From positions 310,001 through 374,000 of the forward strand of contig CAXXHY010000015.1 in assembly GCA_963667575.2 (NCBI GenBank): 64,000 nucleotides of DNA, read 5' to 3'. Of this stretch, positions 35,465 to 44,116 are shown piece after piece; the stretch's first letter is position 1, and the number at the start of each line of letters is the position of its first letter. Source of the DNA: G963665495 sp963667575 (GTDB lineage: Bacteria > Desulfobacterota > Desulfovibrionia > Desulfovibrionales > Desulfovibrionaceae). The notes under the pieces were generated by a model. The model was not told the DNA's origin. It did not search any database and saw only the letters and a list, made by a program, of their open reading frames with translations. Position numbers and translations under genes: made by a program.

Positions 35465-36748
35465 ATGCGCAGAGCTTTGTTTTCTCTCTTCACATCGTGT
35501 TTACTGATACTTTCTCTGGCCGCCACTTGCGCCGCCCAATCCGCCGCCGAAGTGGACATCACACTCGAACGGCAGGCCCCCCTGGGGATTGCCCTGGCCA
35601 ATCCGGTCAACACGGGCAGTGCGGCGGTCAACTTGACGGAAGGTCTTCAAAAGGAACTGACCCGCAATATCGGTTTTCTGCCTTTTTTGAAGATCATTCC
35701 CGCCGGAGCCATTCTGGGCGGCAATACGCCCGCGGGCTATCTTGCGGATTCTGTGGATTTCAAACGCTATCAGATCGCCGGGTCCGATTATGTGCTGACC
35801 ACCGGCTGGACCAGTTCCAGCACCGTCGAACTGCGCGTATTTCAGTCCTTTACCAGCGAACTGTATCTGGGCAAGTCCTACGAGGATATCAGCCCGGACA
35901 AAATTGCCCTGGTGGCGGACCGCTTTTGTGAGGCCCTGATGGAGAAACTCACAGGGCATGGAGAATTTTTCCGTTCCACCCTGGCCTTTGACAGAACCAC
36001 CGGCGCCAACCAGAAAAACATCTTCGTTTGTCACGCCACGGGGCGCGATGTACGGCAGGTGACCAGCCTCAAGGGATTGTGCCTTTCTCCGGCCTGGTCC
36101 AAGGATATGAGCCGCATCGCCTTCACCTTCATCGACGGCCGCTATCATAACCTCGGCATCCTGAATACGGCCAATGGAAAGGTCAGCACCCACCGTTTCA
36201 AGGGCTCCATTATCGGCCCCGCCTTTACGCCCGGTGGAGACATTGCTCTGGGCATGTCCGACGGCAGCGGCGAATCCGACATTTTCCTGCTCAACCAGGG
36301 GTACAAGGTCATCCGTACGCTGGTTTCCAACCAGGGAATCGATATCTCACCCTCCTATGACAGAAGCGGCTCGGTCATGGCCTACGTTTCTGACCGGTTC
36401 GGCGGACCGCAGATATTCATTCTGGGACGCGGACAGGTCAGCCATGAGGGCAGCTACAATACTGATCCGTCTGTCAGCCCCGACGGCACCAAGCTGGCCT
36501 ACGTACGCCGCACCTCGGAAGGATTCCGCATCTTTGTCCAGGATCTGGCCACAGGCGCCGAACAGCAGGTCTCTTTCGGACCGGGTAATGACGAACAGCC
36601 GGCCTTTGCTCCGGACAACTACTTCATTGCCTTCAGCTCCACCAGAGCCGGAGGACACAAGATCTTCCTGACCAACCGCCACGGCGCGGACGCCGTACAG
36701 ATTCCCACAGGCGGCGACGCCATGTCCCCTGCCTGGGGCATTCGCTAA
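35465..36748 (+). CDS. tolB: TolB, periplasmic beta-propeller of the Tol-Pal system
   Basis: 427 residues, starting 8 bases after tolA. A signal peptide (MRRALFSLFTSCLLILSLAA, cut near CAAQS), a TolB-N domain (about 30-155) and a six-blade propeller with repeated DISPSYDRSG-, SVSPDGTKLAY- and FAPDNYFIAFSS-type blades. It binds Pal and TolA at the cell envelope. No pal gene follows; the next gene runs the other way, so Pal must be encoded elsewhere. Confidence 0.95.
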   Translation: MRRALFSLFTSCLLILSLAATCAAQSAAEVDITLERQAPLGIALANPVNTGSAAVNLTEGLQKELTRNIGFLPFLKIIPAGAILGGNTPAGYLADSVDFKRYQIAGSDYVLTTGWTSSSTVELRVFQSFTSELYLGKSYEDISPDKIALVADRFCEALMEKLTGHGEFFRSTLAFDRTTGANQKNIFVCHATGRDVRQVTSLKGLCLSPAWSKDMSRIAFTFIDGRYHNLGILNTANGKVSTHRFKGSIIGPAFTPGGDIALGMSDGSGESDIFLLNQGYKVIRTLVSNQGIDISPSYDRSGSVMAYVSDRFGGPQIFILGRGQVSHEGSYNTDPSVSPDGTKLAYVRRTSEGFRIFVQDLATGAEQQVSFGPGNDEQPAFAPDNYFIAFSSTRAGGHKIFLTNRHGADAVQIPTGGDAMSPAWGIR

Positions 36749-36762
36749 GATAGAATTATCGA

Positions 36763-36786
36763 CAGGGGGTTGAAACATCCCCCCTG
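36763..36786. terminator. hairpin between tolB and prmC
   Basis: cagggg and cccctg arms with a short loop, 15 bases after tolB, in the gap between convergent genes. No strong T-run follows, so it may need Rho or act on both sides. Confidence 0.5.
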
Positions 36787-36863
36787 ATTGATTCCCTTCC
36801 TTTCAGAAGAGCTTTCCCTGCAGATTGTTGAAAAGTCGACGGCCGTTCGATGACCGAACGTGT

Positions 36864-37727
36864 TCAGGCTCTGATTCCGAACAATACGCGGTCCAGACCG
36901 GCAAGGTCCTGGAGGATTCTGGCGTCTTGCCAGATCCGGGGTTCAGCTTCAAGCAGGCTGCGGGCTGCAGCGCCCTGGCGCATGCCTATCTCCACCAGCA
37001 ACAGACCACCGGATTTGAGCGTACGGGCCGCTTCAGGCAGCAGACGCCGTACGTCTTCCAGCCCGTCGGCAGCCTCCTGAGGAGTGCTGGCCGCCTTGGG
37101 CATCAACGCTGACCTGGGTTCGAAGTCGCGGACCTCGTGGCCGCATTCCTCATGGTATTCGTCCCAGGACACATAGGGGGGATTGGATACGAGCAGGTCC
37201 AGCGAAGCGGACGCGCAGGGCAAGGAGGCGAAATCCGCCCGTACGCAACGAACCCGTTGTTCCAAATGATACGTACGGAGATTTTGCTCTGCAATGGTCA
37301 GCGCGGAGGTGCTGAGATCCACGGCCAGTCCCGTGGCATTGGGGCGCTCATGGGCGATGGCCACGGCTATGGCGCCGCTGCCTGTGCCGCAATCGGCAAA
37401 ATGGAACTCCTGGTCATGCGCAAAACAGGCCAGGGTTTCCTCCACCAGATGCTCGGTCTCCGGGCGTGGAATCAACACGTCGGGCGTCACACGCAGCATG
37501 AGGCCGTAGAATTCCCTTTCTCCCAGCAGATACGCCACGGGCTCTCCCCTGCCCCTGCGGTTGACCAGGGCGCATATACGGGCGATCTCATCGCTGGAAA
37601 GTGTACGCGTATCAGAGGTGATCAGAGCCAGACGGTCCAGCCCGAGTACTTTGCCGACCAGCAACTGGGCGGACAAGGAAGGACTGTCCACGGCGCATGA
37701 ACGCAAAAAGTCCGTTATCTCGCGCAC
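36864..37727 (-). CDS. prmC: PrmC, peptide-chain-release-factor glutamine methyltransferase
   Basis: I choose the GTG at 37727 (VREITDFLRSCAVDSPSLSA), giving 287 residues, since the family's N-terminal helix domain begins there and an upstream ATG at 37865 would overlap prfA by 98 bases. The SAM motif is DCGTGSGAIAVAIA, and the catalytic NPPYVSWDEYH motif is present. It methylates the GGQ glutamine of RF1, encoded directly upstream. The chosen start lies inside a strong hairpin (37705-37751) and lacks an ordinary ribosome site; a downstream GTG is possible. Confidence 0.9.
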   Translation of the reverse strand: MREITDFLRSCAVDSPSLSAQLLVGKVLGLDRLALITSDTRTLSSDEIARICALVNRRGRGEPVAYLLGEREFYGLMLRVTPDVLIPRPETEHLVEETLACFAHDQEFHFADCGTGSGAIAVAIAHERPNATGLAVDLSTSALTIAEQNLRTYHLEQRVRCVRADFASLPCASASLDLLVSNPPYVSWDEYHEECGHEVRDFEPRSALMPKAASTPQEAADGLEDVRRLLPEAARTLKSGGLLLVEIGMRQGAAARSLLEAEPRIWQDARILQDLAGLDRVLFGIRA

Positions 37728-37751
37728 AAAGGGGCGCAAGATAACGGACTT
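37705..37751 (-). terminator. long hairpin with T-run over the prfA-prmC junction
   Basis: Arms 37708-37725 and 37734-37751 pair over 18 positions (one G-U), with an 8-nt loop, followed on the minus strand by five T. It is a textbook Rho-independent terminator shape, yet it lies 16 bases after prfA and across the start of prmC, so it may attenuate prmC expression. Confidence 0.75.
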
Positions 37752-37767
37752 GGGAACAAATTCGGGA

Positions 37768-38841
37768 TTAATTGCCGTCGGCCTGGTGTTTGAGAGCTTC
37801 GGTCTGGTAGTGGGTGGCGAGGGCGTCGATGAGGTCGTCAATATCGCCTTCCAGCGCTTGCTCAAGCTTGTACAGGGTCAGATTGATGCGGTGATCGGTA
37901 ATCCGTCCCTGAGGGAAATTGTACGTACGGATGCGGCCGGAGCGGTCTCCGGTGCCCACCTGCGCGCGGCGGTCGTCGGCCTGTTCCTGGGCTTTGCGAT
38001 CCTGCTCGGCCTGCAGCAGACGCGAACGCAGCACCTTCATGGCCTTGACCTTGTTCTTGATCTGGGATTTTTCATCCTGACAGGTGACCACGATGCCGGT
38101 GGGTATGTGCGTCATACGTACCGCGGAGTCCGTGGTGTTGACGCTCTGTCCGCCCGGTCCGGACGAACGGTAGACATCAACGCGGATGTCCTCGGGCTTG
38201 ATGTCGATATCCACTTCTTCGGCCTCGGCCAGAATGGCCACGGTGACAGCGGATGTGTGAATCCGGCCCTGGGACTCAGTGGCAGGTACGCGCTGAACGC
38301 GATGGGTGCCGGATTCGAACTTGAGCCTGCTGTAAACCCGGTTTCCGGCGATAAGGGCCACAACTTCCTTGTAGCCGCCGGTTCCGGTTTCGCTGGAGCT
38401 CATGAGCTCGACTTTCCAGCCGCGTTCTTCGGCGTAGCGCATATACATACGGAACAAATCCGCCGCGAAAAGGGCCGCTTCTTCGCCTCCCGTACCTGCG
38501 CGGATTTCCAGGATGATGTTCTTTTCATCCATGGGATCCGGCGGCAGCAGCAGAACTTTCATCTGCTGCTCGAGTTCCGGCAGTTTGGCCTTGATCTTGT
38601 GGATCTCGTCCTCGGCCATGGCGCGAATATCTTCGTCCTCGTCATGCAGCATTTCCTTGTTGTCTTCAAGGTCCTGCGACAATTGGCGATGCTCCCGAAA
38701 GGTCGCAACGATCTCTTTCAGGTCCGAATGCGCTTTGGCCAGTTTTTTGTAGCGCTCCTGGTCGTTATAGATCTCAGGATTGCTCAGGTCACTCTCGAGG
38801 TCCATGTACTGGCGCTCGAGAGCCTCTAATTTGGCGTACAT
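37768..38841 (-). CDS. prfA: Peptide chain release factor 1 (RF1)
   Basis: 357 residues, normal for RF1. The stop-codon-recognition PxT motif appears in RVPATESQGRIHTSA and the peptidyl-hydrolysis GGQ in SSGPGGQSVNTTDSAVRMTH. It releases proteins at UAA and UAG. Its ATG directly follows the DUF1385 stop (TAAATG), so translation is coupled. Its Gln in GGQ is the substrate of the neighbouring PrmC. Confidence 0.97.
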   Translation of the reverse strand: MYAKLEALERQYMDLESDLSNPEIYNDQERYKKLAKAHSDLKEIVATFREHRQLSQDLEDNKEMLHDEDEDIRAMAEDEIHKIKAKLPELEQQMKVLLLPPDPMDEKNIILEIRAGTGGEEAALFAADLFRMYMRYAEERGWKVELMSSSETGTGGYKEVVALIAGNRVYSRLKFESGTHRVQRVPATESQGRIHTSAVTVAILAEAEEVDIDIKPEDIRVDVYRSSGPGGQSVNTTDSAVRMTHIPTGIVVTCQDEKSQIKNKVKAMKVLRSRLLQAEQDRKAQEQADDRRAQVGTGDRSGRIRTYNFPQGRITDHRINLTLYKLEQALEGDIDDLIDALATHYQTEALKHQADGN

Positions 38842-39909
38842 TTAATGCGTCTCGGCAGTAGCGGTGTTAGGCAGATCGGCTGTCTCGGTCTTGCAGTCCG
38901 CAGCTTCAGGCGCAAGGGCGCGCTTCAGAGCGGCAACAGCGACCTCGATCTGGTCGGCATCAGGCTCGTGCGTTGTCAGCAACTGCAGCCCGAGTCCGGG
39001 ATAATTGACAATCTTGCACAAAATATTTTCACAATGCTGGCCGGCGTAACGGATAAGCTCGTACGCCAGACAACTGATGGGAATCACCAGCAGCAGTTTT
39101 ACGCACAAAATAAAGACGTGTTTGACCACCATGCTCTGGGGCGAATAGAAAAACAGTATGGTCGGCACCAGCACGGCATGCAGCACAATGGAAATGGACA
39201 GCACGAACAGCAGAAACGTCGTGCCGCAACGCGGATGCAATCTGCTCTGTGCAATGGGACTGTTGGGATCCGAAGGATCCTTGGAGTCCAGGTCGCCGCC
39301 TTTTTCATAGGCCCAGACGGATTTGTGCTCCGCTCCATGATACTGGAAAACCCGGCGAATATCGGGAACAAAGGAAATGCCCGCGATATAGGCCAGAAAA
39401 ATAGCCAGCTTGAAAAAACCGTCCCAGAGATGGAAGGACAAGCCGTCCACATCGCCGCCCAGCCCCAGGGCTTCCATCCCCAGGGAGAACAGATGCGGCA
39501 CAACCACGAAAAGAAGCAGAGCCAGACCGATGGAGACCACCAGTGTCAGAGCCAGATGCCAGGGCTTTAACTCGTCCTTTTTCTGACCCTCCGCGGGTTC
39601 TTCATCGCTTTCCAGGGCCTTCTCTGCGGAGTAATTCAAGGCCTTGACGCCGTTGACCAGAGTCTCCAGGAGCACGGGGAAGCCGCGTATCCATGGTTTC
39701 TTCAAAAAGGCCAGCGAAGAGAGGGTGAACCAGGGCCAGCAATCGACTTCGATCTCACCGTTGGGTTTTCTGACAGCAATGGCCAGCTTGTCCATGTTGC
39801 GCATCATGACCCCCTCCATGACAGCCTGGCCGCCGATGGTGGGATTGGCCCGCAGAAACGGGATGATGCTACGCGTGAGCCTCAGACTTTTTCTGTTCGC
39901 CTGTTTCAA
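38842..39909 (-). CDS. DUF1385 integral membrane protein
   Basis: 355 residues. The family hallmark IGGQAVMEGVMMR is near residue 25, followed by several membrane spans (LVVSIGLALLLFVVVPHLFS, FFKLAIFLAYIAGISFV, FLLFVLSISIVLHAVLVPTI). The mid region FQYHGAEHKSVWAYE and HPRCGTTFLL are also family features. The start is TTG with GAGGAGG 8 bases upstream. DUF1385 is widely found between rpmE and prfA; its function is not known. A short C-terminal tail (CKTETADLPNT) is unconserved. Confidence 0.9.
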   Translation of the reverse strand: MKQANRKSLRLTRSIIPFLRANPTIGGQAVMEGVMMRNMDKLAIAVRKPNGEIEVDCWPWFTLSSLAFLKKPWIRGFPVLLETLVNGVKALNYSAEKALESDEEPAEGQKKDELKPWHLALTLVVSIGLALLLFVVVPHLFSLGMEALGLGGDVDGLSFHLWDGFFKLAIFLAYIAGISFVPDIRRVFQYHGAEHKSVWAYEKGGDLDSKDPSDPNSPIAQSRLHPRCGTTFLLFVLSISIVLHAVLVPTILFFYSPQSMVVKHVFILCVKLLLVIPISCLAYELIRYAGQHCENILCKIVNYPGLGLQLLTTHEPDADQIEVAVAALKRALAPEAADCKTETADLPNTATAETH

Positions 39910-40042
39910 AACTTTGCCTCCTCGCTAGAGCGTAACGCCCGGCGGCGCCGAACCGACAGGCTTTTCGTGCGTTTGTGCTTTTTGCATGATCCATTCCACC
40001 CGCGCCGTAATCGGCTTCCGTACGGAACGGATGTGGAGGCTT

Positions 40043-40261
40043 CTAGCTGTCTTTCTTCTCGAACTTGGCGTACTTTTTACGGAAACGATCAATACGACCA
40101 GCGGTGTCGACAAAGCGCTGCTTACCAGTGAAGAACGGATGGCACTGGGAACAAATTTCCACTTCAACTTCTTCGCCCTTGGTGGAAGTCATCATGACTT
40201 CGTGGCCGCAAGCACACTTCATCTTGGCATTGTAAACTTTGGGATGAATATCTTTTTTCAT
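40043..40261 (-). CDS. rpmE: Ribosomal protein bL31, zinc-binding type
   Basis: 72 residues. The Cys pattern CACGHEV and CSQCHPFFTGKQRFVDTAGR identifies the zinc-binding (C+) form of L31 rather than the zinc-free paralog. It sits at the large-subunit/small-subunit bridge. AAGGAG precedes the ATG. First gene of the leftward rpmE, DUF1385, prfA, prmC cluster. Confidence 0.97.
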   Translation of the reverse strand: MKKDIHPKVYNAKMKCACGHEVMMTSTKGEEVEVEICSQCHPFFTGKQRFVDTAGRIDRFRKKYAKFEKKDS

Positions 40262-40356
40262 GAAAAACTCCTTCGTTGTTCTCGGAACATAAAAATATAC
40301 GGCGAAATTCTACGTATGGCAAGTGCTTTGTAAGCACTTTTTTTATCAACGGCTCC

Positions 40357-41022
40357 TCACCCCTTGTGGTCCTTGGGTTTGAGCAAGGGCGCCCAGTTGA
40401 CGATCTTGGAGACAAGAATGGCCATATAGCAAAATCCAAGCAGCGCCCCCACAATGGCCATGGAACGCGCGCACAGCCCCACCGCCACCACTCCGGGAGG
40501 TCCCATGGGGGACAGCAAATGAAAGCTGTAGGCTGCCGAATCCGCCCAGGTAAATCCCGTGGCACCGGGAGTCTGCACCCAGAACGACCCCGGATGAACC
40601 ATCTCCACGAACAGGAACAGATCCGTCAGGATAAATCCCATCAGTACGTACGAGGTGAGCGCAGCCAGAATCACGCCGCCGTGGTTGCCTCGTCTGCAGA
40701 ACACGTACACCAGCAGCATGCAGGCCACATAGACGTTGCCCGCGATAAGCACCAGCAGATATTGCCCCTTGACGAATACCCCCGTGAATACCACCTCATG
40801 GAGCACTGTCAGCACGACACGCCAGAGCAGCAGACCGCCGCCCACGAGCAGGCACGTACGCCCCGGTCGGGTGATCCAGAGCGTATAGAACAGCAGCAGC
40901 GCAAAAAAAACATTGAGAAAAAAACGTCCGCCGGGCGTATTTAACATCGGGACCAGCAGAAAGGAAAGCAGAGAACCGAAAAATACGCAGCCGAATCTCA
41001 AGGCGTCCTTGTCAGGACTCAT
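40357..41022 (-). CDS. six-span membrane protein related to two-TM potassium channels but without the filter
   Basis: 221 residues from the Met at 41022, overlapping the LarE-like stop by 11 bases. It has about six hydrophobic spans. The last part, with WADSAAYSFHLLSPMGPPG then ARSMAIVGALLGFCYMAIL, has the layout of the pore helix, filter and inner helix of bacterial ion-channel proteins (YFSFVTLTTLGYGDI then ARxLAxxEAxxGQxYLAxL). The potassium filter TxGYGD is replaced by LSPMGPPG. The family link is inferred from this alignment by eye. Substrate and function are unknown. Confidence 0.6.
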   Translation of the reverse strand: MSPDKDALRFGCVFFGSLLSFLLVPMLNTPGGRFFLNVFFALLLFYTLWITRPGRTCLLVGGGLLLWRVVLTVLHEVVFTGVFVKGQYLLVLIAGNVYVACMLLVYVFCRRGNHGGVILAALTSYVLMGFILTDLFLFVEMVHPGSFWVQTPGATGFTWADSAAYSFHLLSPMGPPGVVAVGLCARSMAIVGALLGFCYMAILVSKIVNWAPLLKPKDHKG

Positions 41023-41821
41023 TCGTGTTTCCCCGCAGCGAGTCAAAGAAACCGCTCAGTTTGGCGACGATTTCAATGCCTGTCTCCGAGAAACCGTTGT
41101 CTTGCAGAATGGCCCGGACGGCCTCCCGGTTGTCTTCAAAAAACTGTTTTTCGCCTTCCAGCACATGCAGCACGGACTGTCCCGGAGCCAGCAGGCGCAG
41201 GCGGAAACTCCGCAGCCCCAGGGCGAACAGCGCGTCTTCCACCCTGCCCAATTGCTCGAGAATCTGCGCCTCGGCCTGCATGCCGTAATTGAAACGGGTC
41301 AGCAGACACGGGCGCGACGGCTGGTCCGGCCATTCCAGGCCGATCTCGGCGCCGGCAGCCCGGATTTCGCTTTTGGTCATGTCGCTCAGAGCCAGCGGAC
41401 TTTTTACTTCCAGCTGACGTAAAGCCCGGACTCCCGGACGATATTCGTTCAAATCCGAGCCGGATCCGCCGTCCACCACACCGGGCCTGCCCAGTTTTCT
41501 GGCCAGGGCCACGATTTTCTCAAAGCCCAGATGCTTGCAATAATAGCAGCGGTCATCGGTGGTGTTGCGGATTTCCGGCACTTCCAGCGGATCATGGGCA
41601 ATAACGTGAAACTCGGGCGCATTGCGCTCGAGCCAGCCCATGGCCCAGGAGCGCTCCGCCGGCGACATGTGCGGCCCGTCCATGAACACGGCCACGTAAT
41701 CCAGCTTCTGCCGCCAGGCAAAAGCGGCCAGAAAGCGGCTGTCCACCCCGCCGGACACGGCCACCACACCGGGGGCCATGTCCGCGAGAATCTGTGAAAG
41801 CCGTTTCAGCTTGTCAGTCAT
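41012..41821 (-). CDS. LarE-like PP-loop sulfur-transfer protein
   Basis: 269 residues. PP-loop ATP motif VAVSGGVDSRFLAAFAW at about residue 20, a CxxC in RCYYCKHLGFEKIVALARK, and PSRPCLLTRFNYG near 175, which places the LarE sacrificial-cysteine position. The LarE family adenylates a substrate carboxylate and gives it sulfur from its own cysteine. It lies 14 bases downstream of the HcyBio gene, so a role in sulfur insertion or homocysteine synthesis fits the context; a lactate racemase cofactor role is less likely because no larA, larB or larC is present. Confidence 0.85.
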   Translation of the reverse strand: MTDKLKRLSQILADMAPGVVAVSGGVDSRFLAAFAWRQKLDYVAVFMDGPHMSPAERSWAMGWLERNAPEFHVIAHDPLEVPEIRNTTDDRCYYCKHLGFEKIVALARKLGRPGVVDGGSGSDLNEYRPGVRALRQLEVKSPLALSDMTKSEIRAAGAEIGLEWPDQPSRPCLLTRFNYGMQAEAQILEQLGRVEDALFALGLRSFRLRLLAPGQSVLHVLEGEKQFFEDNREAVRAILQDNGFSETGIEIVAKLSGFFDSLRGNTNES

Positions 41822-41835
41822 GATCTTTCAGTCCG

Positions 41836-43005
41836 TTATTCCGAGGGAATCTTGTCCTGAGGGGTGGTCAACAGGAACTCCCCTTTTTCTATCCAGGATT
41901 TCAACTCGTTGGCGATATCCAGGGACACCGCGTAACTGGTCAGCGGGAATGCGGGCACTTTCTTGCCCTGAAATTCAATCTCGCCGTCTCTGAGGTCCGC
42001 ATAATTGGCATGTCCGAGGATCCGCGGCAGCCCCTGGGGCGCGTCGTGGCCGTAATCCTTGATGGGCATCAGAATATCCGAATCATCAACGCCTGTGAAC
42101 CAGGCCATTTCCTCATTCAGGATGGGAATGGGGATGCCCACGCCCATGAAAATGGAACACCCGTAGCCCACGATGCTGGCGCCGCGAATGTAGCGCGCAT
42201 TCATGCCCTTGAGGTCGCCCTTGAGCATCAGGGTTCCCGCCGGAGTCAACGGCAGGCCGCGCTCCGTACGCTTGGGATTGGCCACATGCTGTGTGCCGGC
42301 ACCAAGCACGTACCCTACGCCGCCGCCGAGAAAAATCCGCGTTCCCAGGCCGATGGTCTTGAGAAAAGGATCGTTGAAAAGCGGCGAAAGCTTTCCGGAA
42401 GTGGCGAAATTGACATTCCGGGCACTGGGTTTGAGCGGCCCCATATAGGTATAGATGATCCGGCTGGTCAGGTTCACCGCGCAGTTGTAGTTCTGGTAAC
42501 AGTTGCGCGGGTTGACCAGTTCGGCATAGGGCAGATTGGCCAGGGTGATATTTTTTTCCAGGCGCGTACGCGGATAACAGTCCGTACCGTAGGCCTTGGC
42601 CTCCAGACGCACGGGTTTGCCCCGCACCAGATCCTCGATGACGTGTCCGCCCCCGTATTTGAACTGCCCGGGATAGACCTTGTTCAAGGGGTCGTCCTTG
42701 GCGGGTTCCGTGGCACCGATAAAGGCATCCACGGCCGCCACTCCGGCATAGGCCGGTACGCCGTTGAGCTTGACGCTGGAAGTCTTGATGACCGGAGGCT
42801 CCTGGCCAATATTGAAAAACATGCCGGACGAACACATGGGCGAAAAAGTTCCGGTGGTAACCACGTCCACCTCACGGGCGGCTTTTTCCTTGCCCATTTC
42901 GCGGACGGCCTTGGTCATTTCCTCGGCATTGAGGACAACCGCCTTACCGGCCTTGATACGCTTGTTGATTTCGTCAATGGTTTTATTCACGCTGTATGTC
43001 GACAC
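41836..43005 (-). CDS. HcyBio/DUF39 homocysteine biosynthesis protein (aspartate-semialdehyde sulfurtransferase type)
   Basis: 389 residues, GTG start with AAGGGG upstream. Family features: TGTFSPMCSSGMFFNIGQEP near residue 50 with a conserved Cys, KAYGTDCYPRTRL, and NCYQNYNCAVNLTSRIIYTY, plus the GGGVGYVLGAGTQH glycine stretch. Members of this family in methanogens and sulfate reducers make homocysteine from aspartate semialdehyde and sulfide, usually with a ferredoxin-domain partner. No such partner is adjacent; instead the LarE-like gene follows at once. A 225-nt leader upstream shows no riboswitch I can recognise. Confidence 0.9.
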   Translation of the reverse strand: MSTYSVNKTIDEINKRIKAGKAVVLNAEEMTKAVREMGKEKAAREVDVVTTGTFSPMCSSGMFFNIGQEPPVIKTSSVKLNGVPAYAGVAAVDAFIGATEPAKDDPLNKVYPGQFKYGGGHVIEDLVRGKPVRLEAKAYGTDCYPRTRLEKNITLANLPYAELVNPRNCYQNYNCAVNLTSRIIYTYMGPLKPSARNVNFATSGKLSPLFNDPFLKTIGLGTRIFLGGGVGYVLGAGTQHVANPKRTERGLPLTPAGTLMLKGDLKGMNARYIRGASIVGYGCSIFMGVGIPIPILNEEMAWFTGVDDSDILMPIKDYGHDAPQGLPRILGHANYADLRDGEIEFQGKKVPAFPLTSYAVSLDIANELKSWIEKGEFLLTTPQDKIPSE

Positions 43006-43230
43006 GACGTTTCCCCTTGTTTCATTTCATTACCGTTGCCCATTGTGGATAGCGCATTTGCCGGTCAGAGACAATAAGCCGGAGGCATGGTGCAGGGACT
43101 TTCCCAGGCCAGTTGCTTCCAGATATCCGGCGCAGCATCGGAGCTCATTATTATCCAGTTGAAATAATGGATATATAACCAATCAAACAAGAGTTTTCCA
43201 TGTCACCGTTCAAATCCGCCCCGCCAACCT

Positions 43231-43704
43231 TCAATCAAAAAGTTCCTTTTCCATTTTCACGCAGGGCAAACAGGTGGCGTTGAACAACGTATGCGTAGCC
43301 TTGCGCACAAGCTCGTACCCTTGATTCCAGAAAAAATTTTCTGCGTTCAACGTGCTGAAGGCAAAGAGCTTCTCCAGCCCGGCGTACAAGGCCAGCCTCT
43401 CCAGCGTCTGCAGCAACTGCGATCCCAGACCATTGCCTGCCTGGCCCGGAGCCACATACAAGCCGCAGATCCTGGCATCCTGACGATCCAGCGAACCGAA
43501 TCCCAGCAGCGCTTCTCTGCCCAAAGCCACAACGCAGTCCATTCGACGAAACGCGAGCAGATACTCTTCCGGGCGGATGCATTCCAACCAGCGCCGCAGC
43601 AGGTACGGATCATAGTGTTTTGCGCACAAATGGGTGATGGAAGCCTTTTGCAACGCAGCCATATCCCCAGCATCCTCCTGTATTGCCTTACGGATCAACA
43701 GCAT
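43231..43704 (-). CDS. GNAT-family N-acetyltransferase
   Basis: 157 residues from ATG at 43704 (GGAG 7 bases upstream). The fold is recognisable from LLIRKAIQEDAGDMAALQKA at the start, CGLYVAPGQAGNGLGSQLLQ (acetyl-CoA pyrophosphate loop, R/Q-x-x-G-x-G type) and LEKLFAFSTLNAENFFWNQG YELV at the end. The C-terminus carries CLPCVKMEKELFD, a CxxC motif that also occurs in some tRNA- or protein-modifying GNATs. Substrate unknown. Confidence 0.85.
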   Translation of the reverse strand: MLLIRKAIQEDAGDMAALQKASITHLCAKHYDPYLLRRWLECIRPEEYLLAFRRMDCVVALGREALLGFGSLDRQDARICGLYVAPGQAGNGLGSQLLQTLERLALYAGLEKLFAFSTLNAENFFWNQGYELVRKATHTLFNATCLPCVKMEKELFD

Positions 43705-44116
43705 TTTCAACTCCTATCTATAAAGGAAAACGTTCCGAAGATCAGGAAATCCCGGATTTTTTTCCATTGCAAAAAAAGTATTCGCCCGGACAGGGCCAGA
43801 AAAGGACTGGTACAGTTCAGATGGAACCAGCGTGTATATTCGAAACAGTTCCATACTTCCATGGAACGAAAAAAGGGACTGTTTGGGCCAGCCTATGCTG
43901 TTTTTCAGGGCAATTCCACTTTTTCAACGTATTATCATGGGAAAAATGGAATTCGGGACAAACCGTACAACCTAGTATAAATACGCTAAAAACACCGCTT
44001 TTTTTGCGCAGGACTTTGACAAGAAATCTTATTCAATTCATAGTGCCGCAAACATTTGATACGATGCACCAGAATTCTGGTCAGCTTTTTTGCTATACGG
44101 GACCCAGGAGAAAAAC
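43705..44116. promoter_or_regulatory. divergent control region, GNAT / PAS kinase
   Basis: 412 bp, AT-rich, without a supported gene. A dyad gttccat / atggaac (43847-43853 and 43860-43866) could bind a regulator. Promoters for both flanking genes must lie here. Confidence 0.4.

Noticed and set aside
43006..43230. Possible SAM, SAH or cobalamin riboswitch upstream of the HcyBio gene
   Set aside because: No conserved core of any of these classes can be found in the 225-nt leader.
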